Source of the DNA: Xanthomonas arboricola pv. populi
GTDB taxonomy: Bacteria; Pseudomonadota; Gammaproteobacteria; Xanthomonadales; Xanthomonadaceae
Assembly: GCF_002939945.1 (NCBI RefSeq)
Contig: NZ_MDEB01000004.1
Coordinates: 1-64,000, forward strand
Direction: 5' to 3'
Length of the DNA stretch: 64,000 nt
Under the pieces are notes generated by a model. That model ran no database searches. It was given only the letters and a program-made list of their open reading frames with translations, and had not been told where the DNA came from. The position numbers and the translations under genes were made by a program. This document shows, one piece after another, positions 1-8,352 of this stretch. Every line of letters begins with the position of its first letter. Within the stretch, counting starts at the first letter, position 1.

Positions 1-1104
1 TGCCCGGAGACCTCTAGTTATGGATGGATCAATTTTACGGGGAGTCGACATGTCGACCCATACCTGATCGGGAAAAACGGTGGCGCGACAGAGCGTACGG
101 ATGTGACGCAGTCGTTCTGGGTGCGTGACAACCCGCCCGTTTCGGTGGAACAGCTGCCTGCGGAAGTCGCCCGTCCAACTGCTATCGCAGTGGAGGCGAT
201 GAGCTGGGATGACGATCTCGCCTACCGAGTAGCTGGTGGGTCTTATGGCGTCCTACGCAGTGTGGTTGAAGGTGTCGTTGGCATAGGCGTGCTGGCGAAA
301 TCGTTTGCCGGTGCCGGCATGTACCAAATGGGCTTGTCAGCGCAGTTGGGTTTGGTAGACGCGCATGCCGCCGACGGTGAGGTTGTCGGCAGAACCGTTG
401 CGGGAATAGTCGACTTTGCGCGCAATCCAATCAACACCACAGTCAACTACGTCAATAACAGCCTCGCTGCGGCAGATCGACTTGAGGCCAGCGGCGATCT
501 ATTTGGCGCATCGGCAGAACGCTCCAGCATGGTATTCAACATCGGCACCGCCGCCGTGGACGGTTACGGTTTGGCACGTGTAGCGGCGCCTGTTGCAGGT
601 CGAGTGACAGGACGACTGTTAAGCGACCTGGGAGACAGTATGATGGGTGCAGGATCGCTGCGCTCGCAAATTGGGGCGGTCGGTGATGTGTCTACGGTAA
701 AGCCGTTTGGCGTTTCACCCACAACAGCGACGACTGCAGTCTCTTCTGCAAGCAGTTCAATCCCGAGAAGGTTGTATCATTATACAAACGAGGCTGGGAT
801 GAATGGAATATTGGATTCCCAGTCTATGAACCCATCACTTAAAGCATTGAACCCTAACGATGTACGTTATGGAAATGGACAATATTTTTCAGACATTGCG
901 CCAGGGACTATGAACCCTGCACAGTTGTCACGAGCATTCATAAATAACCCATTTCAAGGTGCGCGATACACGCACTTTATTGAGATCGATACTGCGGGCC
1001 TGAATGTAATTCAGGGGAGGCCCGGTGTATATGTTGTTCCGAATGAAGTTCCTTTGGATCTGGCTGGAAGAATTCCAAATAACGGAATGGTGGTCATTAA
1101 ATGA
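1..1104 (+). CDS. Polymorphic toxin, C-terminal part with HYD1-type ADP-ribosyltransferase domain (5' end outside window)
   Basis: The frame is open from base 1, so the gene begins before the window; the GTG at 103 is only an internal start candidate. The first ~250 visible codons form a hydrophobic, Gly/Ala-rich linker of the kind that precedes toxin tips. The last ~110 residues begin at RRLYHYTNEAGMNGIL and continue with a GNGQYFSDIAPG segment, which fits the HYD1-type ART toxin family (LYHYT start, Y-F-S/T-D motif). The tip is AT-richer than the linker, as expected for an exchangeable toxin module. The TGA stop overlaps the ATG of the next gene (ATGA), the usual toxin-immunity arrangement. 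Predicted role: NAD-dependent modification of a target in a rival or host cell. The domain call rests on motif recognition only. Confidence 0.75.
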   Translation, partial: CPETSSYGWINFTGSRHVDPYLIGKNGGATERTDVTQSFWVRDNPPVSVEQLPAEVARPTAIAVEAMSWDDDLAYRVAGGSYGVLRSVVEGVVGIGVLAKSFAGAGMYQMGLSAQLGLVDAHAADGEVVGRTVAGIVDFARNPINTTVNYVNNSLAAADRLEASGDLFGASAERSSMVFNIGTAAVDGYGLARVAAPVAGRVTGRLLSDLGDSMMGAGSLRSQIGAVGDVSTVKPFGVSPTTATTAVSSASSSIPRRLYHYTNEAGMNGILDSQSMNPSLKALNPNDVRYGNGQYFSDIAPGTMNPAQLSRAFINNPFQGARYTHFIEIDTAGLNVIQGRPGVYVVPNEVPLDLAGRIPNNGMVVIK

Positions 1105-1376
1105 AATACTTAAAAGTAAAATGGATTCATTCATTGGATTCCGAGCCAGTATTTATTTACAGCGAAATTGATGAAAATTCGTTAGAAATTAGGAAGGTTG
1201 AAATTTATCTCGATGGTCGAATCGGGTATGCGAGTAAATCTGAGGTGTCAGGAGGGTCAAATTTAAGTATTGAGCCGCTTCCTTCTATGAAGGAAATTTC
1301 GAATGATTCACAATTTGAGCCTATCGAAATTAGTTGTGCGGAATTTGAGGGCATTTGGAGTAACAGAAAATTGTAG
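1101..1376 (+). CDS. DUF6881-type small protein, probable immunity protein for the HYD1 toxin
   Basis: A 91-residue acidic protein whose ATG overlaps the toxin stop by four bases, implying translational coupling. It starts MKYLKVKWIHSL, has a central RKVEIYLDGRIGYAS segment and ends in an EFEGIW-type motif, the pattern I recall for the DUF6881 family found beside polymorphic toxins. It has no signal peptide or membrane segment, so it would neutralise the toxin in the cytoplasm. Base composition is clearly AT-rich compared with the rest of the window, a sign of horizontal arrival with the toxin tip. The immunity role is inferred from position. Confidence 0.7.
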   Translation: MKYLKVKWIHSLDSEPVFIYSEIDENSLEIRKVEIYLDGRIGYASKSEVSGGSNLSIEPLPSMKEISNDSQFEPIEISCAEFEGIWSNRKL

Positions 1377-1475
1377 CTTATCTAATCTTGCCTGTAATGG
1401 TAATTATATTGTAAGTGGAATATAATTTCTGATGTAGGGCTAGTTTCAAAAAATGCCTAGCCCTACATTAAATCT

Positions 1476-1700
1476 CTATTGAGTAGAAGCAATTCGCTCC
1501 TGCATCGCATAAATAGTAGTTGTCGCGGATGCCGCGAGCGCACGCGACGCATAGAACAGCCGATCAATCAGATCCCCATCCAACCCAGGCTGTCCACCTT
1601 GGTGGGCTCCTTCGCTTGCGTGCAACACCTCCAGTAGTCCATGCAGACCAAGCACGCAGTGGTCCAGATGAGCGCAGTGCAGGGCGAGACCGAAGTTCAT
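1476..1700 (-). CDS. Small hypothetical protein (74 aa), second of a coupled pair
   Basis: The ATG at 1700 overlaps the stop of the upstream small gene (ATGA). The C-terminal half has a GLDGDLIDRLFYASRALAAS segment and an amphipathic tail, so it looks protein-like; the first 25 residues are His/Leu/Cys-rich. I do not recognise a characterised family. Together with 1697..1885 it could instead be one small gene split by a frameshift. It sits in the debris between a toxin-immunity pair and an Rhs fragment. Confidence 0.35.
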   Translation of the reverse strand: MNFGLALHCAHLDHCVLGLHGLLEVLHASEGAHQGGQPGLDGDLIDRLFYASRALAASATTTIYAMQERIASTQ

Positions 1701-1885
1701 CGGGAGCTCCGATCAGTGAATGCCGCTACTTCCTTCCGCACCTCGTGCCTCGGCCAGACGACGGAAGAAAAAACATCCTCTCGTGCGTCGCTGCGGTTGG
1801 ATTGGACGTCGTCGGTCTCGGTCTGTCGGTCGACAGACGATGGTGATGCGTTATCGCTTGAACGTGCGAATCTAGAGCGCGCCAT
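1697..1885 (-). CDS. Small hypothetical protein (62 aa), first of a coupled pair
   Basis: Chosen start is the ATG at 1885, preceded on the minus strand by a good ribosome-binding site (GAGGAG, six bases before the ATG). The product is Ser/Arg/Asp-rich and low in complexity, and its TGA overlaps the next ATG. The same frame stays open upstream to 2173, but that part lacks a comparable ribosome-binding site, so the short version is preferred. Function unknown; it may be the N-terminal half of a frameshifted gene continuing in 1476..1700. Confidence 0.35.
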   Translation of the reverse strand: MARSRFARSSDNASPSSVDRQTETDDVQSNRSDAREDVFSSVVWPRHEVRKEVAAFTDRSSR

Positions 1886-2202
1886 GCTGGACTCCTCGGA
1901 TAGGATGGAGTCCGTCACCACGCTGCTAAACGCAGGTGACGGACGATGCGCGGTTAGCAGACCGGTCCGAGGGCCGGCAGACCTTGCGGCCTCCGCGCAC
2001 CGCCCGCCATAAAACTGGCAAGCATGTGCCCATCGCATAAACAACAGACATAAAAAAACGCCTGTCATCGCTCGATGGGCGCTGGTGCGCCTCGGAGAGT
2101 TCGGGCTGCTAAACCCGGCTGCGGGATTGACCACAGCGATAACGATGCTGCTCGCGGGTGCAGATGCTGTCAAGCAGGGACGGCAAGGCGGCGTTTTGTT
2201 AG
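1886..2202. other. Region without a supported gene
   Basis: No reading frame here has a convincing start, ribosome-binding site or recognisable product. An imperfectly placed 8-base inverted repeat (GCCCATCG at 2028-2035, CGATGGGC at 2073-2080) encloses an A-rich stretch. It reads as degraded toxin-island DNA. Confidence 0.4.
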
Positions 2203-2604
2203 TCCTACGGCATCCCGATGGGCGGGGTGTATCAGCCGGTGGACGAGGACGGCAACCCGCTGCCGCTGCCCGACGATGGCCTGGAAGGGCTGCAGCTGCT
2301 CAGCGTGGTCAACTACCAGGACGGCACGCCGGCCACCGGCTACGACGCGGCTGGCCGCCTGCGCGGCTACCGCTACTCGCTGGTACGCAACGAGCAAGGC
2401 AGCGGCATGACCACGCCGGAGGGCTACACCCACACCTACCGCTACACCTACCAGGGCGCGGAGACCTACCTCACCCAGCAGGTCATCGGTACCAGCACAC
2501 ACAAGGACTTCAAGACCAGCAACAGCACCAGCACCTACGATACCTGGGGCAAGCTGCTGTCGGTGCGTGAGAACACGCCCGGCGGCAAGGTCGACGACCG
2601 GTAG
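2203..2604 (+). pseudogene. Rhs/YD-repeat protein fragment
   Basis: An open stretch after a TAG at 2200 encodes SYGIPMGGVYQPVDEDG followed by a YDAAGRLRGYRYS unit and a YTHTYRYTYQGAETYL unit, typical Rhs/YD-repeat sequence of xanthomonads. It ends at a TAG after KVDDR. Normal Rhs proteins exceed 1,000 residues, so this is an internal piece of about 134 codons with no start or ends of its own. With the toxin at 1..1104 it marks a former or adjacent Rhs/polymorphic-toxin locus. Confidence 0.75.
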
Positions 2605-2809
2605 CCGGTGCCGCGTTGGATGTGCCGGACGTCAAGGCAGCTACCGACCATGCCGATACGTTCAAGGAGTTTGATGTCGGGGAGGCGGCAGGCTCGAGGT
2701 GCTGCCACCGGCGTCTTACCAGGGTTAAAGCGAGCTGATCAATAGGCGCAGTCTTTGGAAGTGTGACCATTGCCCCGGAAAAATCTTTCATTGCAACCTG
2801 TGCCAGCGC

Positions 2810-2840
2810 TTGACACACCTCCCGGTGGAGGACTTAAGAT
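2810..2840 (+). promoter_or_regulatory. Candidate sigma-70 promoter for the flagellar-type cluster
   Basis: A perfect TTGACA at 2810-2815 is followed after 19 bases by TAAGAT at 2835-2840. The spacing is long and the -10 box matches only four of six bases, so support is weak. The spacer holds a small palindrome (CCTCC-CGGT-GGAGG). It lies about 160 bases before the first gene of the cluster, in a 398-base stretch (2605-3002) with no credible gene. Confidence 0.3.
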
Positions 2841-2887
2841 TCACGCCGTCATCACAGGGGGATGCGACGGGCTCGCTTCGGAGGGGA

Positions 2888-2911
2888 GTGACTATCAGGA
2901 TCGATAGTCAC
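2888..2911. repeat. Perfect inverted repeat, candidate operator or RNA hairpin
   Basis: GTGACTATC at 2888-2896 and GATAGTCAC at 2903-2911 are exact reverse complements separated by six bases. It sits 92 bases before the first gene of the flagellar-type cluster and after the candidate promoter. No T-run follows, so it is not an obvious terminator. Its GTGAC...GTCAC ends recur in the palindrome at 22683-22702 just after the cluster. Confidence 0.55.
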
Positions 2912-3002
2912 GCACGAGCGCTGCAACGGCGGGTCCACAACGAACCAAGGTTTTACCCATCATTCTCTAGGTCGTCTGGCCTGGCATGGTGGTCTGCGTC
3001 TC

Positions 3003-4172
3003 ATGGATGTGGCGATGCCGTCTGTCGATAAACTCTCTATCTACTGGGCAAAAGACCCGGCCAATCCGGAACTTGCCTGTCAGCTGTGCGATGCACTGAT
3101 CGAAACGGGTCAGTCCGCGCGCGCAGAAGATGTGATTGCCGCATTGCCGGCCGATACAGCATCGCTCGCAGGCGTGCAATTTCGCGCAGCGCGACTGGAC
3201 CTGTTGGCTGGCCGCTACGTGGAAGCAGAAGCGCGCTTGCAGCCACTGGCCGAACGCCATGCCGCGCCTGCCCTGGACCATGACATCGCTTTTGCGCAGC
3301 TGTGCCAGCAGAATCTGGACGGCTCCGCCGCCACGCTGCAGAAGGCGCGCGCACGTCACGGCGATAACGCGGAGTTCGCTGTGCTTTCCGCACGTATCGC
3401 CCTGATGCGCTCCGATTACGCATCCGCCGACAAGGCGCTTGCCGCCGCATTGGCGTTCACCCCACAGCATCCAACCGCATTGGGCTTGAGTGCGTTGTGC
3501 GCACTGGATTCAGGCGATACAACAAGTGCCGTTGAGCAGGCACATCGCTGCCTTACGCTCTTCCCAGATCAGCACGAAGCGCTGCTGACTGCCGGTGCGC
3601 TGGCGCTGTACGCGCAAGACGGCGCCGCGGCCGGCATGCATTTCGAGCGTGCGCTTGAGCGCTTTCCCATGTCCGGCCGGGCACTGTCTGGCTTGGGCCA
3701 GGCGCAGATGTTGCAGGGCGCCTTGGCACCGGCCAAGGTATTGCTGACGCAGGCAACCCAGGCCATGCCGGACCACATCGGCACCTGGCATGCATTGGGC
3801 TGGCTGCATCTGCTGGACGGGGAGCGGTTGGCTGCCGAGGCCTGTTACCGGCGCGCCTACGCGCTGGATCGCAACTTTGCCGAATCGCATGGTGGCCTGG
3901 CAGTGGTGGCATTGCTGAACGGGCAGCGCGAAGAAGGCGAAGCGCATCTGCGGCGTTCGCTAAAGCTCGATCCCGGCAGCATCAGTGGCCGCTACGCACA
4001 GTCGCTGTCGCTTGCTGACCAGGGCGAGCAGGCGCAATCGGAGGCTGTATTCGCAGCCCTGATGCGCGAAGGTGCGCTTGCAGGTGCGCATGCGCTTGGC
4101 GCGCAAACGCCACAAGAGATTGCGCGACGTCTGCGTGCCCGGTTGTCGTCCAACGCTGCAGCAGCGCATTGA
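3003..4172 (+). CDS. TPR-repeat protein, first gene of the flagellar-type cluster
   Basis: A 389-residue protein made of about nine to ten tetratricopeptide-like helix pairs from roughly residue 18 onward (for example the ALSGLGQAQMLQGALAPA and WHALGWLHLLDGERLAAEA units). It has no signal peptide or membrane segment and is predicted cytoplasmic. An alternative ATG is four codons downstream at 3015. It is followed at short distance by fliQ, all genes running the same way, so it is probably co-transcribed. TPR proteins beside type III export genes often act as chaperones or assembly scaffolds; that role here is inference. I know no standard flagellar gene of this type at the head of a fliQRflhBA operon. 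Confidence 0.75.
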   Translation: MDVAMPSVDKLSIYWAKDPANPELACQLCDALIETGQSARAEDVIAALPADTASLAGVQFRAARLDLLAGRYVEAEARLQPLAERHAAPALDHDIAFAQLCQQNLDGSAATLQKARARHGDNAEFAVLSARIALMRSDYASADKALAAALAFTPQHPTALGLSALCALDSGDTTSAVEQAHRCLTLFPDQHEALLTAGALALYAQDGAAAGMHFERALERFPMSGRALSGLGQAQMLQGALAPAKVLLTQATQAMPDHIGTWHALGWLHLLDGERLAAEACYRRAYALDRNFAESHGGLAVVALLNGQREEGEAHLRRSLKLDPGSISGRYAQSLSLADQGEQAQSEAVFAALMREGALAGAHALGAQTPQEIARRLRARLSSNAAAAH

Positions 4173-4182
4173 CGGCCCGCTT

Positions 4183-4446
4183 GTGGACGCCGATACCGCC
4201 ATGCATCTGCTGGCCGAGACCTTGCTCGCCTCGGCCAAGATCTCCGCGCCGATTCTGCTGATCACATTAGTGGTCGGATTGGTGATCTCGGTGCTGCAGG
4301 TCGTCACCCAGATCCAGGAAATGACGCTGACCTTCATCCCCAAGTTGATCGCGGTGGGTGCGGTGACCATGGTGTTGGGAAGCTGGATGCTGCTGACCGC
4401 AGTTGAGCTAGCCAAGCGCATGTTCGATTTTGCGGCAGGCTTGTGA
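4183..4446 (+). CDS. fliQ: Flagellar export-gate protein FliQ
   Basis: Two membrane helices cover residues ~17-40 and ~57-80, with the family hallmark VTQIQEMTLTFIPKL between them. The GTG at 4183 gives 87 residues, close to the usual ~89; an ATG at 4201 gives 81. FliQ forms, with FliP and FliR, the core of the export channel in the inner membrane. The stop overlaps the fliR start. A hrp-type SctS was considered, but the surrounding hook and rod genes make it flagellar. Confidence 0.93.
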   Translation: MDADTAMHLLAETLLASAKISAPILLITLVVGLVISVLQVVTQIQEMTLTFIPKLIAVGAVTMVLGSWMLLTAVELAKRMFDFAAGL

Positions 4447-5219
4447 CGATGGAAGCGCTGACCGGCTTGGCTCTTCTGTTTGGTTACGCATCGCTGCGCT
4501 ACCTGCCGGTGATGGTGCTACCCGGGCTATCACCGCTGGCGTGGGCGCCAATGCTGGTGCGCATCACCACCATGCTTGCGTTCGCATGGTTGACGCTGTT
4601 GGCCCTGCCAGATGGCTATGTCTTTCCGACCATCGGTCAACCGATGGCGCTGGTGCTGGCAGCCATTGGCGAACTGTTTATCGGCGGGATCTTCGGCCTG
4701 GCTTTCATGATTCCCAATGCCGCGTTGCACACCAGCGGCTGGCTGTTGGACATGCAGGCAGGATTGGGCGCTGGCGCCTTGCTGAACCCGGCAAGCGCCG
4801 ATACGCAGGAATCGCTGCTTGGCCATGCGCTGATGCTGGCGGCCACTGTGTTGTTCTTCTCGCTCGACTTGCACGTTCTGCTGTTCAGGGGTCTGGTTGC
4901 AAGTACCACGGTGCTGCCGCTTGGTCGCATGAGCCATCCGATCAGCGCAGAGGCGTTCTTCGCATTGCTTGGAAGCAGCTTTATTGCTGCGCTGATGGTG
5001 GTAATGCCCGTCGTCCTGGGCCTGTTCTTTGTCGATGTCGCGGTGGGCTATGCGTCGCGTTCGATGCCGCAAGCCAATGTGTATTTTCTGGCGCTGCCGC
5101 TCAAGGTCGCCGTTGCGCTGGGCTTGCTGGCATTGACATTGGCCTATGCGCCAGAACTGATCGGCCGGCTGTTCGGCAGTGCGCTGGACCAGGCGCCGCA
5201 GATGCTGGGAGCGCCCTGA
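4443..5219 (+). CDS. fliR: Flagellar export-gate protein FliR
   Basis: A 258-residue integral membrane protein with about six hydrophobic segments, matching FliR/SctT in length and in the GELFIGGIFGLAF and MPQANVYFLALPLK regions. FliR closes the FliP5-Q4-R1 export gate. It starts at GTG 4443 overlapping fliQ; ATG 4449 is an equally good start. Its TGA overlaps the flhB ATG, indicating a tightly coupled operon. Confidence 0.93.
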   Translation: MTMEALTGLALLFGYASLRYLPVMVLPGLSPLAWAPMLVRITTMLAFAWLTLLALPDGYVFPTIGQPMALVLAAIGELFIGGIFGLAFMIPNAALHTSGWLLDMQAGLGAGALLNPASADTQESLLGHALMLAATVLFFSLDLHVLLFRGLVASTTVLPLGRMSHPISAEAFFALLGSSFIAALMVVMPVVLGLFFVDVAVGYASRSMPQANVYFLALPLKVAVALGLLALTLAYAPELIGRLFGSALDQAPQMLGAP

Positions 5220-6292
5220 TGGCAGACGCCGACCAGGACAAGACTGAGCAGCCGACCCAATCCCGATTGGAAGAAGCGCGCCGCAAGGGTGAAGTTGCCA
5301 AGAGTCCGGATCTGACCGCCGTGCTGATGCTGGGGATCTTTGTGGTGGTCACGATGTTGACCGGGCGGGACATCGCCGTGGCCCTTGCCAGCGCCACGCG
5401 CAACACCATGCAGTTGGCAGGTGTGCAACCACGTATCGGCGCAGACCTGGTTGCCTGGTTGGTCGAAACCTACAGTGGTTTGCTGCAGGCGATGACGCCG
5501 CTGATCCTTGCGTTGCTGGTGATCGCTGTAGTGGCCAATCTCGGCCAGACCGGACCGATCTTCAGCACCCATGCGCTTGCACCAAGCCTGCAACGCATGC
5601 ATCCCATGAACGCGATCAAGCGGCTGTTCTCGATGCGTGGCTTATGGGAGCTTGGGAAGTTGGTCCTCAAACTCTCCTTATTGGGACTGCTAGCCTATAT
5701 TGCGGTTGGCCATGCGGCGTCCTTTGTCGGGAAAATTGCGTTGTCGTCACCGGCGCTGCTGGTCGAGCAACTGCGCTCAGGTTTCTGGACTACATCGGTC
5801 TATGTCTTGCTGGTGCTGCTGATCGTCGCAGTGGCGGACCTGGCATTCATGCGCAAGGATCACGGCAAGAAGATGCGCATGAGTCGGCGCGAAGTCCGCG
5901 ATGATGCCAAGCGGCGCGACGGCGACCCGGAAGTGAAATCCAAGCAGCGCCGTCAGATCCGTGAGTTGCTCAAGACGGTGCGCTCGCTGCCGCGCGTGGC
6001 CGATGCCGATGTCATCCTGACCAACCCCACCCATTACGCCGTGGCAGTGCAGTACCGACCGCGCAGCATGCGTGCGCCGATCGTGCTGAGCAAGGGACGG
6101 GGTTTGCTGGCCGCCCGCGTACGTCGTGCTGCGCAGCGCGCCGGCGTGCCGGTGGTCCGCATGCCGGCATTGGCACGTGCGCTGTATCGCGACTGTGCGA
6201 TCGATGCACCGGTTCCCGAAGACCTGTTCGATGCCTTGGCGCCGGTCTACCGCACCCTATATGCCAACCGCCGCGGCAGTGCTGCCGCATGA
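5219..6292 (+). CDS. flhB: Flagellar export switch protein FlhB
   Basis: The ATG at 5219 overlaps the fliR stop; the same frame is open far upstream but only as an antisense-like shadow of fliR. The 357-residue product has the N-terminal KTEQPTQSRLEEARRKGEV signature, four membrane helices and the autocleavage motif NPTH at residues 269-272, the canonical position. The cytoplasmic tail after NPTH is about 85 residues. FlhB switches export specificity from rod/hook to late substrates. An intact switch is notable because no filament genes are present in the cluster. Confidence 0.95.
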   Translation: MADADQDKTEQPTQSRLEEARRKGEVAKSPDLTAVLMLGIFVVVTMLTGRDIAVALASATRNTMQLAGVQPRIGADLVAWLVETYSGLLQAMTPLILALLVIAVVANLGQTGPIFSTHALAPSLQRMHPMNAIKRLFSMRGLWELGKLVLKLSLLGLLAYIAVGHAASFVGKIALSSPALLVEQLRSGFWTTSVYVLLVLLIVAVADLAFMRKDHGKKMRMSRREVRDDAKRRDGDPEVKSKQRRQIRELLKTVRSLPRVADADVILTNPTHYAVAVQYRPRSMRAPIVLSKGRGLLAARVRRAAQRAGVPVVRMPALARALYRDCAIDAPVPEDLFDALAPVYRTLYANRRGSAAA

Positions 6293-8352
6293 AGGGCATC
6301 CTGGCCGCCTTCCTGCAGGACAAGCGCGACCTGGCCTTGGTAGGGCTGGTGGTCGGTATCTTGATGGTGCTGTTTGTACCGGTGCCTTCGGCGCTGCTGG
6401 ACCTGCTGCTGATCATCAACATCAGCCTGGCATTGTTGATATTGCTGGTGACGTTCTTTACCGAATCGCCACTGAATTTTTCGACCTTTCCGACCCTGCT
6501 TCTGATTGCGACGATGTTCCGGCTGGCACTAAACGTGTCGGCAACACGCCTGATCCTGGATGGCGCCGATGCAGGTCGCGTCATCGGCGCGATCGGTACG
6601 TTCGTGATCCGCGGCAATTACGTGGTCGGTATTGTGGTGTTCCTGATTTTGGTGGTGGTGCAGTACGTAGTGGTCACCACCGGCGCGCAACGCGTGGCCG
6701 AAGTAGCCGCGCGTTTTACCCTGGACAGCATGCCTGGCAAGCAGATGAGCATCGACGCCGACATGAACATGGGGTTGATCGACGAGCACGAGGCTCGCCG
6801 GCGGCGTAAGCAGATCGAGAAGGAAGCAAACTTCTACGGTGCGATGGACGGCGCCACCAAGTTCGTCAAGGGCGATGCGATCGCCGGCATCGTCATCGTA
6901 TTGATCAACATCATCGGTGGTCTGGCGATCGGCATCGCGCAGATGGGGATGCCTTGGACCGAAGCGGTGCAGCGTTTTACGTTGCTGACCGTCGGCGATG
7001 GCATCGTGACCCAGATTCCGTCGCTGGTGATCGCGGTGGCGACCGGCATCATCATTACCCGTGCTGCGGCCGACGCGCGCCTTGGTGCTGAGATTCCGCG
7101 CCAGATTCTGTCCAATCCGCGTGCGCTGGCGGTGGTTGCCGCGGCGTTGCTGTTGATGCTGACATTGCCCGGCTTTCCCAAGCTGCCGGTGGTCGCGGCG
7201 CTGATCGGCGTCGCGGTGCTGATCCGATACAGCCTGATCAAACGCGATCCCAACGCGGACGTGGTTGTCGAGGATGCGTCGCAAGGCCTGTCCGCACAGG
7301 AAGAACTGCAGCAGGCCATGCGGGTGGAGCCGATCGAAATCCGCATGGGCGCCTCATTGCACGAGCTGCTGCTGGGGCCGGCCGGGGATTTTGCGCTGCG
7401 CATCGTTAACTTGCGCAAGCAGGTTGCCGGCGAGCTGGGATTTGTCATCCCGAAAGTGCAAAGCAGCCTGCGTCCAGAATTGGAGCGCAACCAGTACGAA
7501 TTGCTGGTCGAAGGTAACCGCGTCGGTCAGGGCGAGATTCATCCGGATCGCTTGCTGGCGATCAATCCAGGCGGTACGCGCGTCAAGTTGGAGGGACTGG
7601 AAACGCGCGATCCCGCATATGGTCTGCCCGCGCAATGGATCGCACCTGAGACCCGTCAGGCGGCTCGTGCCGGCGGCTACACGCTGGTCGAACCCGACAC
7701 GGTGCTGGTTACGCATCTCAATGAGCTGGTCAAGCGACATGGGCCGGACCTGCTGAGCCGCAGCGAGACCGAACGCCTGCTGTCGCGCCTGGACGAGCAC
7801 CGCGCACCGCTGGTCGCCGAGTTGGTTCCCAATGTACTGACGTATTCCGATGTACAGAAGACGCTGCAGTTGTTGCTGCGAGAGCAGGTAAGTATCCGTA
7901 ATCTGGAAGCCATCGTCGAAGTGCTCCTGGACGCCGGGCGCAATCAGAAGCAGCCTGACGAATTGGTCGAGCGGGTGCGTGAGCGCTTGGGCGCGACCAT
8001 TTGCCAGCGCTTTCAGGACGCGCGCGGCGAGCTGCATGTATTGACGCTGGAGCCCGGAATCGAACGGACCTTGATGGGCCAGCAGCGTAGCGGCGAAGGC
8101 CGTAGCGCATTGTTCACCGACATGGCGCAGCTTGACGGCTTCATTCGGCAGCTCGCCAAACAGGCCGAGGCGATGATGGGACAGAACCGCCTGCCGGTGC
8201 TGCTGTGTCCCTCGCCGTTGCGCAAGCCGTTACGTGCGTTGATTCACCGCTCACTGCCCCACGTCGCCGTGCTGGCACTCAATGAAGTCCCTTCCACCGC
8301 CCTGGTCCGCTCGTTTGCGGCAGTGGGCACACCCTTGCAGGTTGCAGCATGA
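6289..8352 (+). CDS. flhA: Flagellar export protein FlhA
   Basis: A 687-residue protein of normal family length. It has eight N-terminal membrane helices (to residue ~320) with the FHIPEP-family signature LDSMPGKQMSIDADMN near residues 145-160, and a ~360-residue cytoplasmic domain that docks chaperone-substrate complexes. It overlaps flhB by four bases and flgF by four bases. No sign of decay is visible. It is the best single marker here for a phylogeny of the system. Confidence 0.96.
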   Translation: MKGILAAFLQDKRDLALVGLVVGILMVLFVPVPSALLDLLLIINISLALLILLVTFFTESPLNFSTFPTLLLIATMFRLALNVSATRLILDGADAGRVIGAIGTFVIRGNYVVGIVVFLILVVVQYVVVTTGAQRVAEVAARFTLDSMPGKQMSIDADMNMGLIDEHEARRRRKQIEKEANFYGAMDGATKFVKGDAIAGIVIVLINIIGGLAIGIAQMGMPWTEAVQRFTLLTVGDGIVTQIPSLVIAVATGIIITRAAADARLGAEIPRQILSNPRALAVVAAALLLMLTLPGFPKLPVVAALIGVAVLIRYSLIKRDPNADVVVEDASQGLSAQEELQQAMRVEPIEIRMGASLHELLLGPAGDFALRIVNLRKQVAGELGFVIPKVQSSLRPELERNQYELLVEGNRVGQGEIHPDRLLAINPGGTRVKLEGLETRDPAYGLPAQWIAPETRQAARAGGYTLVEPDTVLVTHLNELVKRHGPDLLSRSETERLLSRLDEHRAPLVAELVPNVLTYSDVQKTLQLLLREQVSIRNLEAIVEVLLDAGRNQKQPDELVERVRERLGATICQRFQDARGELHVLTLEPGIERTLMGQQRSGEGRSALFTDMAQLDGFIRQLAKQAEAMMGQNRLPVLLCPSPLRKPLRALIHRSLPHVAVLALNEVPSTALVRSFAAVGTPLQVAA

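Noticed and set aside
2028..2080. Widely spaced GCCCATCG/CGATGGGC inverted repeat
   Set aside because: Only eight bases per arm over 53 bases, with no flanking duplication or transposase; not distinguishable from chance.
1886..2173. N-terminal extension of the minus-strand small gene up to 2173
   Set aside because: The extension lacks a ribosome-binding site, whereas ATG 1885 has GAGGAG at the right distance; the extra sequence resembles nothing known.
2982..2997. Sigma-54-like sequence TGGCATGGTGGTCTGC before the TPR gene
   Set aside because: The GG-to-GC spacing is one base too long and it lies only six bases before the start codon.
4430..5218. Upstream extension of the flhB frame into fliR
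   Set aside because: The extension has no family sequence; FlhB starts at ATG 5219 with its standard N-terminus, and NPTH then falls at the canonical residues 269-272.
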